DNA of 64,000 bases. It comes from Lanius collurio (taxonomy: Eukaryota > Chordata > Aves > Passeriformes > Laniidae). Within the stretch, counting starts at the first letter, position 1, and each line of letters starts with the position of its first letter. The translations under genes were made by a program, and so were the position numbers. The stretch is from contig JACBWW010000004.1 in NCBI GenBank assembly GCA_020086605.1, positions 15,040,932-15,104,931 of the forward strand, given 5' to 3'. Shown piece after piece: positions 28,572-39,703 of this stretch. The notes beneath the pieces were generated by a model that did not search any database, was not told the DNA's origin, and was given only the letters and a program-made list of their open reading frames with translations.

Positions 28572-28744
28572 ATAGAAGAATTTCAAGAAAATTTGCACTT
28601 CTTAAGGAAATGAAAAATCAAACTTTTGGAGAGTTGTGCTTACTTTATGCCAAGCTACATGCTAAAGCAGATGATCAAAGAAAAAATAATGTTTTCTTGT
28701 GTCACGAGGTAGCTATTCTAAAACTGGAGATAGTTTGGAAAAAG
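28572..28744 (+). pseudogene. ANKRD26/ANKRD30-like coiled-coil exon (relic or isolated exon)
   Basis: The segment is bounded by a plausible 3' splice site (TTCTATTCCAG ending at 28571) and a consensus 5' splice site (AAAAAG|GTAAGC at 28744/28745). It is open throughout, starting in phase 1 and ending in phase 0, 173 bases long. The final third encodes NVFLCHEVAILKLEI. This fits the pattern N-x-x-L-x-x-E-[IV]-A-[MI]-L-[KR]-L-E-[IL] that I know from the coiled-coil region of ANKRD26, ANKRD30, POTE and CCDC144 proteins. The preceding residues (ALLKEMKNQTFGELCLLYAK) are also helix-prone. The open frame runs on upstream to 28337 and past the donor to 28768, but those parts show no family resemblance. 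I see no neighbouring exon of the family in the window, so it may be a decayed relic, a translocated exon, or one exon of a gene with large introns. The match rests on about 15 residues recalled from memory. The type 'pseudogene' is provisional. Confidence 0.45.
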
Positions 28745-31700
28745 GTAAGCCCTGAAAGAAAAATGTAAAAAAAAAAAAAATAGAACAAGCTTATTTTACT
28801 GCACTTATTGGCAAGAAGAAAAGAATTGGCAGATAGAAAGCATGAAAATTCCTTTTCTCCCCTACAGAACATTATTCTTTAAAATACATGTACACCACTT
28901 GTTTCGTTTTCTAATCTTGTTCTATTTTCTGACAACATCATGAAGATTTGATTCCTGTACCCTTTACTTGCATTGTAAAGCATATTACTTTGTGATTACT
29001 CCCAATCAAATTCAGAGAAACTATTTTAAAAGTGATTGCTAGCCTGATTATGGGTGACAAAACTCAGTCTGTATCTTGCCAAGGTCATCAGAGAGGAAAA
29101 AAAAGTGATTTGGAAAATCTGTAGGGTTTTTTTTCCTTTTTTTTTTAACCTCTGAGAAGCATAGAAGCAAAAAGGTAAAGAAAACAAAATATCTAGTTCT
29201 CAGTACAAGCTAGAACAATCTAGATGACAGACCTGCATCCTGACTGCAGCTGTCCTCAGGCAGTTGTACAGGCCCAGAATGTTCCAAGTATCTCTTCCCC
29301 ACTGCATTATGTGGCTATGGGCTGGGTGAAGGGTTTGGACCACACCTGCCACACACAGACACACACACAGACTGTCCCTGAGACTGTCACAGCTGAGACT
29401 CCAACCTGTTGAACTCAGTGAAGTACAGCCATTCTTTTCACTAACTTTGTGTTCATTGCACCAAATGCTCCCCTTCTTCCCTTGTCTCACCATCCAAACT
29501 ACCTTAACACCTGAGGTAATTTCAGGCCATTTCAATAGGTTCTTCAGCTTTTGTTCACATAATATGAAAAACCTTCAATAAAAGAGAAAACTGAAATTTA
29601 CAGTCCTAATAAAAGTTTATTTCCTTATCAGTAGCAATACCTACTATATTTTTAGTTTCCAGTAAGTTACAGACTTCCTTACTCATTAACTCAAGAAATA
29701 GACCAACTCCTTTGAGCTCAGGCATAGTAAATCATAAATGATAGAGCTTCTCATCACTATGAGACTATGCTATGTAACCTGAATTCTCTCTTCAATCAAA
29801 GCAGCTTCCTCATTACCTGTGTCTGACATTTTTTTCAACTCAGTTCTTATCTTCTTTTTCCTTCCCCATCAATTTCAGCCAGCATTCTGTTTTCTAAACT
29901 ACCTCTGACTTTTCTAGACATCATAATCACTGTGCAGCTATGCTCTGATGACAGAGGCTGAAAACATTTTGTACATCAGTATCATCAAAATGCATTGCAT
30001 TTTTTGAAGTTTCCTTTTCTAGCCAAACATGACCTGAAATGGGAAATATGGAATTCTAGTATTTCAGTCCTCTAGACAGACAAAAAAGCCTTGAAAGACT
30101 GTAAAGAAGTGCAGGTAAGGGGAAGGAAAATAGGAGCACTGCCTTGGGGTTGAGGGGAGAACAAGTCAATTGGATTTACTCTATTGGATGTACTACTCTT
30201 CCAGAAACTGTACATGAATGACCAAAAAATGTCAGAATTAATATAATACCACAAATTACAAACAGTAAAGCTTGATTAATTGATTTTTTTTCTTATTACT
30301 GTATCTATTTAAATTTCTGCATAAACATTAAAAAAAAGGAGGTAGTAATAAGGTGTCAGGTAAAATAAGAATTGGCTAATAAGCAATAGGAAAGAGCTCC
30401 TGAGCACAATATTCAGTTCCCCTCACCAGCATGTTGAAGGGACATGAAAGCTCCCCAACTATTTTACTCCGTTGCTATCTGTCTACTTTTATCACCCTGC
30501 CAAAATCAAAGAATCACTTCATTTTTTTAGAAATTACAGCTATTGATTTCTCTCTTTTTCCTGTCTTTGTAGGAGAAATATGACTTATGAAGGGTTTCTC
30601 TGGTTGGTTTGGGCTTTTTTATGTCTGAAAGAAAACTTCTCATTCTTCCCTCCCATTTGTTCCTCTCTGTATTTCAAAGAGACCAGAACTAAAACCAAGA
30701 AAAAAGAGACACTGACAGCCCTGGATTTTCTAAGGTCAACCACTATACTAAAGAACACCCTTGGTGGTTCCTTCACTCTACTTAAAAAAGGGCACAGACA
30801 AAGCTCACATATTCTTTGCAGAGACAGTGCACATAACTGAATCCCCACAGCCACATCAGACAAAATTTATTTGTACAGCAGGAATCACATCATCAGCCTA
30901 AGGAAACAGATTATTTGGGAATTAAATACATCTAAACCTCTGGATCACTACAAACAAATGACATTACCCTGTAGTTCCAATCTCATCACCCAAATACAGC
31001 TCTTACATACTCTCTAACTACTAATGAGAACTCCTGGACCCATGGAAGAAGCTGTTCAACCTGCTCAGGGCTCATCTAAGGGACACAGCATTTAAAAATA
31101 TTGATTCACTCTCTGTGTTTAGTGGAAACATCCACAGACAAAGAAAGGCTGGCTGGAGCACATAATCAGAATTCATTTTGGTAGGATTTCTCTTTTCTAC
31201 TTTCCTAGTTTGATTAACATATCCTGATTTCAAACTATTTTTAACAAATCATTTTTCTTCAATCACAGGGCAAATGCTTTTTCAATAATGTCACTCATCT
31301 AAATTATCCATCATTTTGTAGTTTCCTGACAAGCCTCAAGAGACTCTACCATAGAAATAAAATGTACAGCTGAATTAACTCAGACTGCTTTATAGGGGCC
31401 TGCTAGTACAGCAGTGCACCAAATCTTGCAGATCGTTGAAGGCTATGGTCCTTGGATCTAACTTCAGTTTTTGCAATAATTATCCACAGTACATGAGAAT
31501 ACTGGGACCAGAACTTAACTTCTGTTGAATCTACATAAAGGATTCTAATACAATCAGTGAAATTATTTTGCATTTACAAGGGAAGAATTGAAATAAGAAC
31601 AATCTTAGCAAGGATACAAAAACCCTTTTGATTTTACAAATGGGATAATTGGGTGAATTTGAAAACACATAGACAGTCAGTGATGTGTTTTGTGTTTTTA

Positions 31701-34282
31701 TTGAATTGTTCTGAGTATGAAATAGCAAGAACATCTATTTTCTCAAATTCAGGCACTCCTGAGAGTGCGAAACCACCACTACCAGCCAAGATTTCTTGCT
31801 TGGCTGATGGTTACCAATCTTGACACTTGCTGGTACTCTGTGTTGTGAATAATTCAGGGATGCTGAGTTGTTCAGTGACAAACTATGGAGGATAAAATGA
31901 GATCTGACATTGCTGCTTACCTGCTTGTGCTTCACAGCAGAATTAATAAGCAGGATCTCTCTGTTAAGCCTCAGGATTACTGAGAAGAGATCTGAAGCAA
32001 AATGCCCTCATAAACACTCCCAGTGTTTGCTCCACTCCAGCTGAAAGGAAGACAGCAAAGAGGGTCTTTGCCCCACATTGCTTGGGAACTTAAAGTGATT
32101 GTCTGATGGCTGTAAATAAAGCATTTGACTGAATCTAGAACAATGCTGTTTGCTTCTAAGACAGAGAATTAGAAAGAAAATAAATTTCTTCTCTGGAAAA
32201 GAAGGAACTGGAGGTCCCAGACACTTTCTTCTAGATCCAGCTATGCCACTGTAGAAGGGAATGATTACCATGTTCTGCTCCACCTTTTACTAAGAGTCAA
32301 AAACATCTGCAGAGATGTCAGCTGAGCTATTCAACACTTCTTAATTTTTTCAGACAAAACCACTTATGTCATCTTGGGCCTGGTATGAGTTGACTTGCAT
32401 GGATTTTGTTGACCTGCATGATCCTGGGTTTGAGAGCACTTTCAGTACCTACTCTAAAGGAAGTTGACAGAGTACTTGATAGAGTGAGGTTAAGCTCCAA
32501 AATGGATCATGTCTCCTTAGGCTAAAAGCATTTGAAGGGAAGGAATCTTGATTTACACCTGATGTGGCTGTGGAGAATCAGTTGTGTGCAGCAGTGCTGC
32601 ATCCTGTCCACATCCTACACTGGGATCTTTTTCCAGTAAGGTTAAGAAGGCCCTAGACTGTGTTCTTTGCAATGTTACTTGACCTTAGAAACATCAGCAG
32701 AAATACTGGAGCAATGGAGCACAGATGAGTCGGTATCTTCTTCCACATCCGTAGCTGAGTCCAGAAAATGATGTCTATGAAGGGCTTGGAGTGAAATACC
32801 AAGAGCCTGTAGTCCAACCTGAGAGTGCATTGCCAGGCCACTGGTGGAGTTTTTTCTGGGGCAGTGGAGTTTTTTCTGGGGCAGTTACAAGTCTCAGGAA
32901 TTCTGTAACACACAAGGCTTTTTCAAAGAAAAGATTGGCATGAACTGAACCCCAGTCTGTACAGCTATTGACTGATAACACTGATAACCATGCAGAGAGT
33001 CTTTCTTTATCTCAGTAATATTTATGTTGACTTCACATTTTTAAGGAGAGGGATTTGGGAACTAGAATAATCAAAACACACTTAAATGAAAAAATGCAAA
33101 TCCCTGTAGTGCCATGAGTTTTTGCAACACAAAACAACTGTTTCTTCCCTTTATTTGCATAAGAAAGACACCAAATCCCTCTTTTCTCTAAGCCCATAGG
33201 GAGGGTTTCCAATGCACTTGAGGCACAACAGATTCATCCTGTCAGATGGAGAAGCAGAGGGCATTTATACAGCTAAGCTTTCTATAGCACAAGAGTGTGG
33301 TAGTAAGCATTTATTTTCTTTAAATCAAAAATGGAAAGGTTATGCTAGTAAAAAGCATAAGCTTTACAAAATCAAAATGCACTTCTATAAGCCTTAAAGT
33401 GCACCTGTGATTACCAAGCATGAGTAATAGCTCACTGCTAAAGACCACTAAAACTTTCCCTGAAGGGCATCGATTTATCTGCATCAAAAATTTTCTCTAC
33501 AGCACTAGAAACCCAGTATTAGTCATGCACAAGACTGAGAAATCTTAAGCAAAACAAGTGTCAGCCATTAAGTTGACAATTTTCATTTTACTGCCACAGA
33601 GGCAAACGGAGTCATACCAAAAATAAAAAATAATCCAGCATCATTGATGAAAAATAAATGAGATGTACAACCCACATTCAGTTTCACTGATCTGCCTTTT
33701 TGTGGTTGTAAATTCGCAGCCCATTTTATCTGGGGACACCATGTAGTGTCTAAAAAACATGAGTTTAACAGTTACTGGACCAACTTTGTCACTTGAGATG
33801 AAAGACATTTTGATTAGGTTAAAAGTACTTTCAGTAATAATAGTGTTGGGAAAAAAAATGTCTTCATATAGTATTTGCAATTATTTTTTTTATTTTCCCC
33901 CTGAATTTTTATTCTGTTGTTTCTTTTTATGTTAAGAAGGAGATGCTGCTATCATTAGCTGTTTTAATACTTGCAGTCTTTGTAGGGACACCACTGAGCT
34001 GTAGCCTGAGAAGGCTGACTGTACTATGTGTTTACTCCCATATAATTGATGCTGTACACTGTGTTGTTAACATTTAGTTATCTAGGAGCACTCAACCTCA
34101 CAGAAAATAACCTGCTGCTGCAGAAACACTTCTGTGCAAGATGACATGTTACTCTCTCATTTTTATCTTTAAAAACTCTGGGTTGGACAAAGATGTTTTT
34201 TAGTCTTGGCAGAGTCTATGGCAAGTTAAGATGGTTTACCAAGTACATTAAACTTTATGAGTTACCAGAATTACTAGATGAT
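28745..34282. other. Unique DNA, no supported gene
   Basis: No further exon of the ANKRD-like family was found by eye downstream. Minor items are an A14 run at 28767-28780, a short CACACAGACACACAC tract near 29350, and a perfect 20-base tandem duplication at 32845-32884 listed separately. Open frames are short and unrecognised. Confidence 0.55.
32845..32884 (+). repeat. Perfect 20-bp tandem duplication
   Basis: The unit TGGAGTTTTTTCTGGGGCAG occurs twice without a mismatch (32845-32864 and 32865-32884). The lack of divergence suggests a recent slippage or duplication. It lies in otherwise unique sequence. Confidence 0.9.
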
Positions 34283-34889
34283 TGTGGAGGGAGGTTCTCA
34301 CGGTTTACCCACAGCCAGTAGCCAAGTCCCAAGCAGCCACTCACTCACTCCCTCACCAGAGTGACTGGGGACAGAATCAGAAGGGTAAAAGCTGGAGAAC
34401 TCATGGGTTGACATAAAAACAGTTTAATAGGAAAAGCAAATGCCATGCCCACAAGCAAAGCAAAGCAAGAAATTAATTCCCTGCTTCCCAGGGCAGGCAG
34501 GTGTTCAACCATCTCCAGGAGAGCAGGGCCCCATCGCAGGTAACAGTGACTAAGGAAGACAAATGCCATCACCCCAAATGTCCCTCCCCTTGTCCTCCTT
34601 CCCCCCACTTTCTATAATGAGAATGATGCCACAAGGTCTGGAATATCCCTTTGGTCAGTTGGGGGTCACCTGTCCCAGCTGTGTCTCTTCCCAACCTCCC
34701 ATGCCCCCCCAACTTCCTCATCAGCGTGGCAGTACAAAAAGCAGAAAAGGCCTTGGCTCTGTGTAAGCCCTGCTCATCAATAACAAAAACATCTCTGTTA
34801 TCAACCCTGTGTTCAGCACAAATCCAAAACACAGACCCATATCAGCTGCTTTAAAGACAATTAATTGTACCTCAGCCAAAACCAGCACA
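34283..34889 (-). mobile_element. Solo LTR of an avian endogenous retrovirus
   Basis: A segment of about 607 bases reads on the minus strand from TGTGCTGGTTTTGGCTG at 34889 to a terminal CA at 34283, as expected for TG...CA LTR ends. In that orientation, in order, it has a block containing TGTGTTTTGGATTTGTG, a CAAAGGGATATTCCA block, a weak TATA-like position (CATTATAGAAAGTGGGG), and ATTAAACTGTTTTTATG, a probable poly(A) signal. I recall this order from LTRs common in chicken and finch genomes. No internal retroviral genes flank it, so it is a solo LTR left by recombination. The six bases on either side (GATGAT and GAGGGT) match at only four positions, so a target duplication is not convincing. 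Open frames inside it are incidental. Confidence 0.88.
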
Positions 34890-34974
34890 GAGGGTAGAAC
34901 TTCTCTGGAAAAATTTGACAAAAAGAAGTTCAACTGTATCCTTTTATTTCCTCACAAATACACAGATGAGCCAC

Positions 34975-35005
34975 ATTTATTTATTTATTTATTTATTTAT
35001 TTATT
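34975..35005. repeat. ATTT tetranucleotide microsatellite
   Basis: Nearly eight uninterrupted ATTT units, located 85 bases beyond the solo LTR. This is simple sequence and probably variable in length between individuals. Confidence 0.92.
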
Positions 35006-36760
35006 ACCATCTATTCCAAAGCTAAAAAATTTCCAGGAAATGCCATTTATTGTCAGGCTAACATCCAAAGCAGAAAGCTTGAAGCTAATCATTAGGCTTA
35101 ACAAATATCAAGGGAGCTCTACCTACAGATCAGCAGTTCTGAGCTGGGCAATAGGGCTGGCACTTTGCACACCTGCTGGTGCCTACTGAGGGTTCTTACT
35201 CTTTGCTTTTCTGAATTTTCTATGCATATTTCAAATAGACAAGGAAAAAAAACCCTAGTAATGGAAATTAGCTGAAAAACTACTTTGTCCAATTCCCCTT
35301 TTATATCTTGATGTGATACAATGTTAATTTTTCATGCCCAGCAGGGAGCCAGCAGTCTGTCACACAGGTGGAGTAGTTTTTCAGGTTGAAGAAATGAACT
35401 TGAGTCATCCTTAGCAGTAAATATTTTATGCCAAACAACATACGCAGAAAAGTCCCATACCAAAGACTCAGCCAAGCACATTTTGAATTTTCAGTGTTAA
35501 AATTGAAAACAATGTTTCCTGATCTATTCTTGTCCTGACACAGTAAAACTGGTGACCTGAAAGTCAACTTGGTTGTTTTCTTACCACTTCAGTGCTGACC
35601 TCCTGGTATACTCATAAATGAGGAGATCAAGGAGGAGGGATCAAGTATCATTCCTGAAGCTGCAAGAGTACTGAGATGACAAAAAAGTCCTTTCAAGACC
35701 ATTCTCGACCAAGATACATCCCCAGTTTTGTCAGCTTCTCATAGCCTAGATTTGAGGAAAGACTGTGATTGTGATGACAAAAATGACTCTCAGAGGCTTA
35801 TTTTGATCAGTGGAACCCTCAAGCAGCCTTTCTAACACAACATGAAACATGAAATATTCACATCTTTAAAATAAATTACAATTTCCTGCTTCCTGCCTTG
35901 AGTCAGATCTCACATCAGAAGTAAATCAACACTTTGTAGAGGTTAAGTCAGGCAGGTTCTCCAAAAGGTAGAGGAAGGTGCTACCTCTCATCAGGCCAGA
36001 AGGCCATTCCACATGTCAGCCATGAAAAGTTCTGTTAAAGCTCATATATAACAAATTTCCTAAAAGCATTTTTCCTGGGACTGTACCTAAAGTAAATAAC
36101 AGTAACAAATATTTAGCAAGAAAGTGCATTCTTAAGTGCTTCTCTGCTATTGTGTCAAACCCACAGAATTTTAGCCTGGAATTACAGCTAGATTCCTTAC
36201 TACCTGTCTTGCCAACATCCCACAGTGCTGTTGCCTCAGTCACTAAAATTATCAAATTAGTATCATCAATGAAATAATATTCTGTATGCAAAAGTAGGTG
36301 ATGGCAAATACAATGGCAGCTGAACTTCGATCTCTTTCTCCATTTCATTTTGTTGCTTTTTCCTACTAAATTAGTCTAAAGAAATTATGAAAAGCGACAT
36401 GGTTTCTTGAAATGTATCTGAATAGTTCTGACTTGTGACTCTCAGAAATAGCACTGGCACATGTTCCCTTCATAAGTTCACAGCTTATGATAATATGAAA
36501 AATAAAATCATAAGAACATATGAGATCTACTGAAAAAATGAAGCAAAAGGAGAAATATCAGCTTCCCATTGGTAGAAAATAAATAATGAAGTGAAAGAGA
36601 CAAACTTGTAAAAGCCACTGCCTACATACTTCTGATATACCACCTGCTCTGACAGTAACTTCTACATGTCTCCATCTCCTATAGGATCTTACCCTCCAAC
36701 ATACCTTCTTTCTCTAGACTATACACTCCCTGAGATTTTTCCATAAAATATTGCATGCAT
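35006..36760. other. Unique DNA, no supported feature
   Basis: Nothing recognisable was seen. The frames of 88 and 110 codons on the minus strand (35301-35567 and 36016-36348) show no start context, splice signal or family match. Confidence 0.6.
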
Positions 36761-36890
36761 GCTCATGTTAGAGCATGGTGCTAGTAATGTCAAGGTCACC
36801 AGTTGAATCCCTGCATGGGTCATTCCCTTAGGACTTGGACTCCATGATCCTTGTGGGTCCCTTCCAACTCAGAACACTCTAATTCTGTGG
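36761..36890 (+). mobile_element. tRNA-derived SINE with CR1-like tail (TguSINE1 type), diverged
   Basis: The 5' part reads GCTCATGTTAGAGCATGGTG then CTAGTAATGTCAAGGTC, closely following a tRNA-Ile gene in which GCTCAGTTGGTTAGAGC leads into an AAT anticodon loop. A degraded B-box-like GTTGAATCCC follows. The 3' half (GGACTTGGACTCCATGATCC, CTTGTGGGTCCCTTCCAAC, then AATTCTGTGG) is CR1 tail sequence, which such SINEs use to borrow the CR1 machinery. The copy at 54484-54607 has the same structure. Several mismatches suggest it is old and inactive. Confidence 0.8.
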
Positions 36891-37051
36891 AAATTGTGTT
36901 TACACCATTAATGGTGTCTACACAAAGAGCAAAACGGTCCTCAGTTGCTTAGTCAACCTTATTTTAAACTGAGAAAAACTCTACAAAAGGATGAAGAGTA
37001 TACAACAAGACAGTTTTGGAGTAACTTGTATTGAGGCATTGCATTTTCTGT

Positions 37052-37446
37052 CATAGAATCATAGAATTATAGAACTGTCCCAGTTGCAAGGGACCTTAAA
37101 CATCACCTAGATCCAATTCCCCACTGTGGGCAGGGACATCTTTCACTAGACCAGGTTGCTCAGAGCCCCATCCAGTCTGGCCTCAAACATTTCCAGGGAT
37201 GAGACATCCATCTCTTCTTTGGGCAGCCTGTAGTGCCCTACCATCCTCAAAGTAAAGAATTTATTCCTAATATCTAATCTAAACCTATTCTCAGATTGAA
37301 GCCATTCCATCTTGCTGTCTCACTATTGTAAACAGTATCTCTCCATCTTTCTTGTAGGCTCCCTTCAGGTACTGGAAGGTTTCAATTGTATTACCCAGAA
37401 ACCTTCTTTTACAGGCTGAACAATTCCAGTTCTCCTAGTCTATCAT
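37052..37446 (-). mobile_element. CR1 LINE 3' fragment, minus strand
   Basis: Read on the minus strand, this is the last ~400 bases of a CR1 copy. It ends at 37052 with ATCATAGAATCATAGAAT-type terminal repeats. The typical blocks GGGACCTTAAACATCACCTAG, CATCTTTCACTAGACCAGG and AATTTATTCCTAATATCTAAT appear in the window orientation. It is truncated at the 5' side and cannot code. It lies 160 bases from the SINE at 36761-36890, which shares the CR1 tail type. Confidence 0.93.
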
Positions 37447-39668
37447 GTGGTATTTTTTTCCCTGTAACATTTCACCTTTATCCCATTTCACAGAATTCAA
37501 CTGAAATTGCAAAAAGAGAAATCTCTCATAATGCAAAAACTTTATAGAAAACTCAGCTGAACGAAAAAAAATCGAAACAAATTGGACTTTGGATATTTGT
37601 CTATATATGAACTTGCTTCAAATCATTTGGTATTTTCTCACTCAAGGTACTTCCTTAGAGAAGGACTTCCTAGCAATCTCAGTTTGCCTTCAGTTCCAGG
37701 GAACAACAAGGGTTATTTTCTTCTCCATGCCCTTTAATACCTGGCTTCTATATTGAATATATGAAAATGTTTGTGAATCTCAAGTGCTCATAAATTTGTA
37801 ATTTAAAGATGTATAGGAAGTAAATAAAGGGTGTCTGACTGTAGGGCCCTGAGTAATCACAGCATCTCCTATTTCCCTGAAGAAGATCCTTTTTGGATAT
37901 TTCTATTTGCTTGAACATCCATGTCAACAGGAACAATGTGAAACTCCAGTTCTTTGAGGTGGTCCTACGTCACACAAGAAGTTCACGTGCTGATGCCTTC
38001 TGAGAGGCTCGTCACACAGACTGCACTGGCAGAATGATGGCAGCAGCCCCAGATTCTGTCAAAGTTTCCCATGCAGAGCTGTGGGATGTAACACTTTCCC
38101 TGCAGACTGAAGGGTGTGAGACATTAAGGTATACCATTAGGTCAACTTTCTAAATTTTACATCTAGGTAATTTTCACAGATAAGCTACTTTTCTGCCTTC
38201 TCCATCCATATTAGCCCTTTTATAATCTCTTTCAATACTGATTATCTGTAGTTGTACTTAAAAGCATGAGTAGAACAGAAAACTAGTCAAGTTGGCAGCC
38301 TGTAAATCCTTATGTGGATATCAGCTTCAATGACTTTTGCATTATTTATTTCATTTACATATGCTAATGATCTCAAAAACACTATACAAACTGATCAATG
38401 AACCAAACATAAGGCTGTCTTTAGCCAGCTGCTGCAGTGCTGTATAAAAGCACATAGCAACTGGGTGCAATAGCTTGAAGAGAAGGTAACAGGCTATTTA
38501 AACGAGAACACTAAGAGATTTTACTTCACTGACCTATAGCAGCAACATTCAGCCAAACTGCAGTGTTCTCCTCCTCCTCCCATAGCCTCACTTGGCAACA
38601 TTTAGAGGTGAGGCTAAGGTTGTGTCTCCAGGTCTCCAGCTGTACAGTGTCCAACCAGCACAGCTGTTGTCTTGGTTCTCTGCCCTCCCTCACAAAGCCT
38701 AAGTCCTTACTAAAGTACCAGATATTCAAGCTGTTAAGTGCAGCCTGGCAGCAACCCATTCTACTACAAATTTTGGCTCTCCTTACCTCTCACAACATCT
38801 CTCTCTAGGGTACACCATAGCCATGGGAAGTGGCAGAAGTAGAAGCTCAGTAAGTGTAAGAATCTTAATTGCTCAGGCTAGTGCAGTTGATATATCCAAC
38901 ATAGGCAAAACAGACTCACGTCCTTTGGTCAGCACCTGTTCTGCCTAGTGTCTTGAACTGGCTCCAAGAATGGTTTTATGCTCCAAGAATAAACCCTTGA
39001 CACAGAGAACATCCAATTTCCTAGAAATACTGATATTTAGCTGTACTGTATCTGCAGCCTGGTACTGGTGACAGTCAAGCAGGCAGATGACCTTTCTACT
39101 GATAATTGGCTCCAAATAAAATTAAAATCTCAGATAGCCATAAATTGGATTAAATTTTTTAAAGTCACATTCAAGCTTGGTTGGCAGCTCCAGCTGGAGA
39201 CTAAACACTTCCATTCACTGGTTAAGTAAAATATAGCCTGCTGCAATGCTGTCTCTCCAGTGAGATGAGAGAAAATGATTCTGTCTCTACAGTGAAATGG
39301 GACCAATTCTGTAGGTGACAAAGGAGTTCATAACACTTAGTTTATTCTGTCTTATCTCTCAGGTGACAGTCAGCCAGGGCACCAGCAGTGATATCTTCTC
39401 CTGCCTTCTAATAGCTCAAAAACAATTGAACAATCAGCACTAGTGACCTGGACCACATTTGAACTAGAATTCTATTTTGTATAGAGTCTCCATAGCTGCG
39501 AGCAGTTCCTTATCCTACTTACAGCTAAAAACCTACCTATCCTGCACATAAACTTGAAAGTTTACCTGAGTGGTACATCATCCTGAGTTTTCCTCACATG
39601 TTGACAACAAAAACAGATGAATGAAAACTTTTACAGACACAGAAACACAGCTAACAAATACTCTGACC

Positions 39669-39703
<35 letters not shown>

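Noticed and set aside
34345..34854. Several 67-87 codon frames on both strands
   Set aside because: They lie wholly within the solo LTR and are incidental open frames of that non-coding element.
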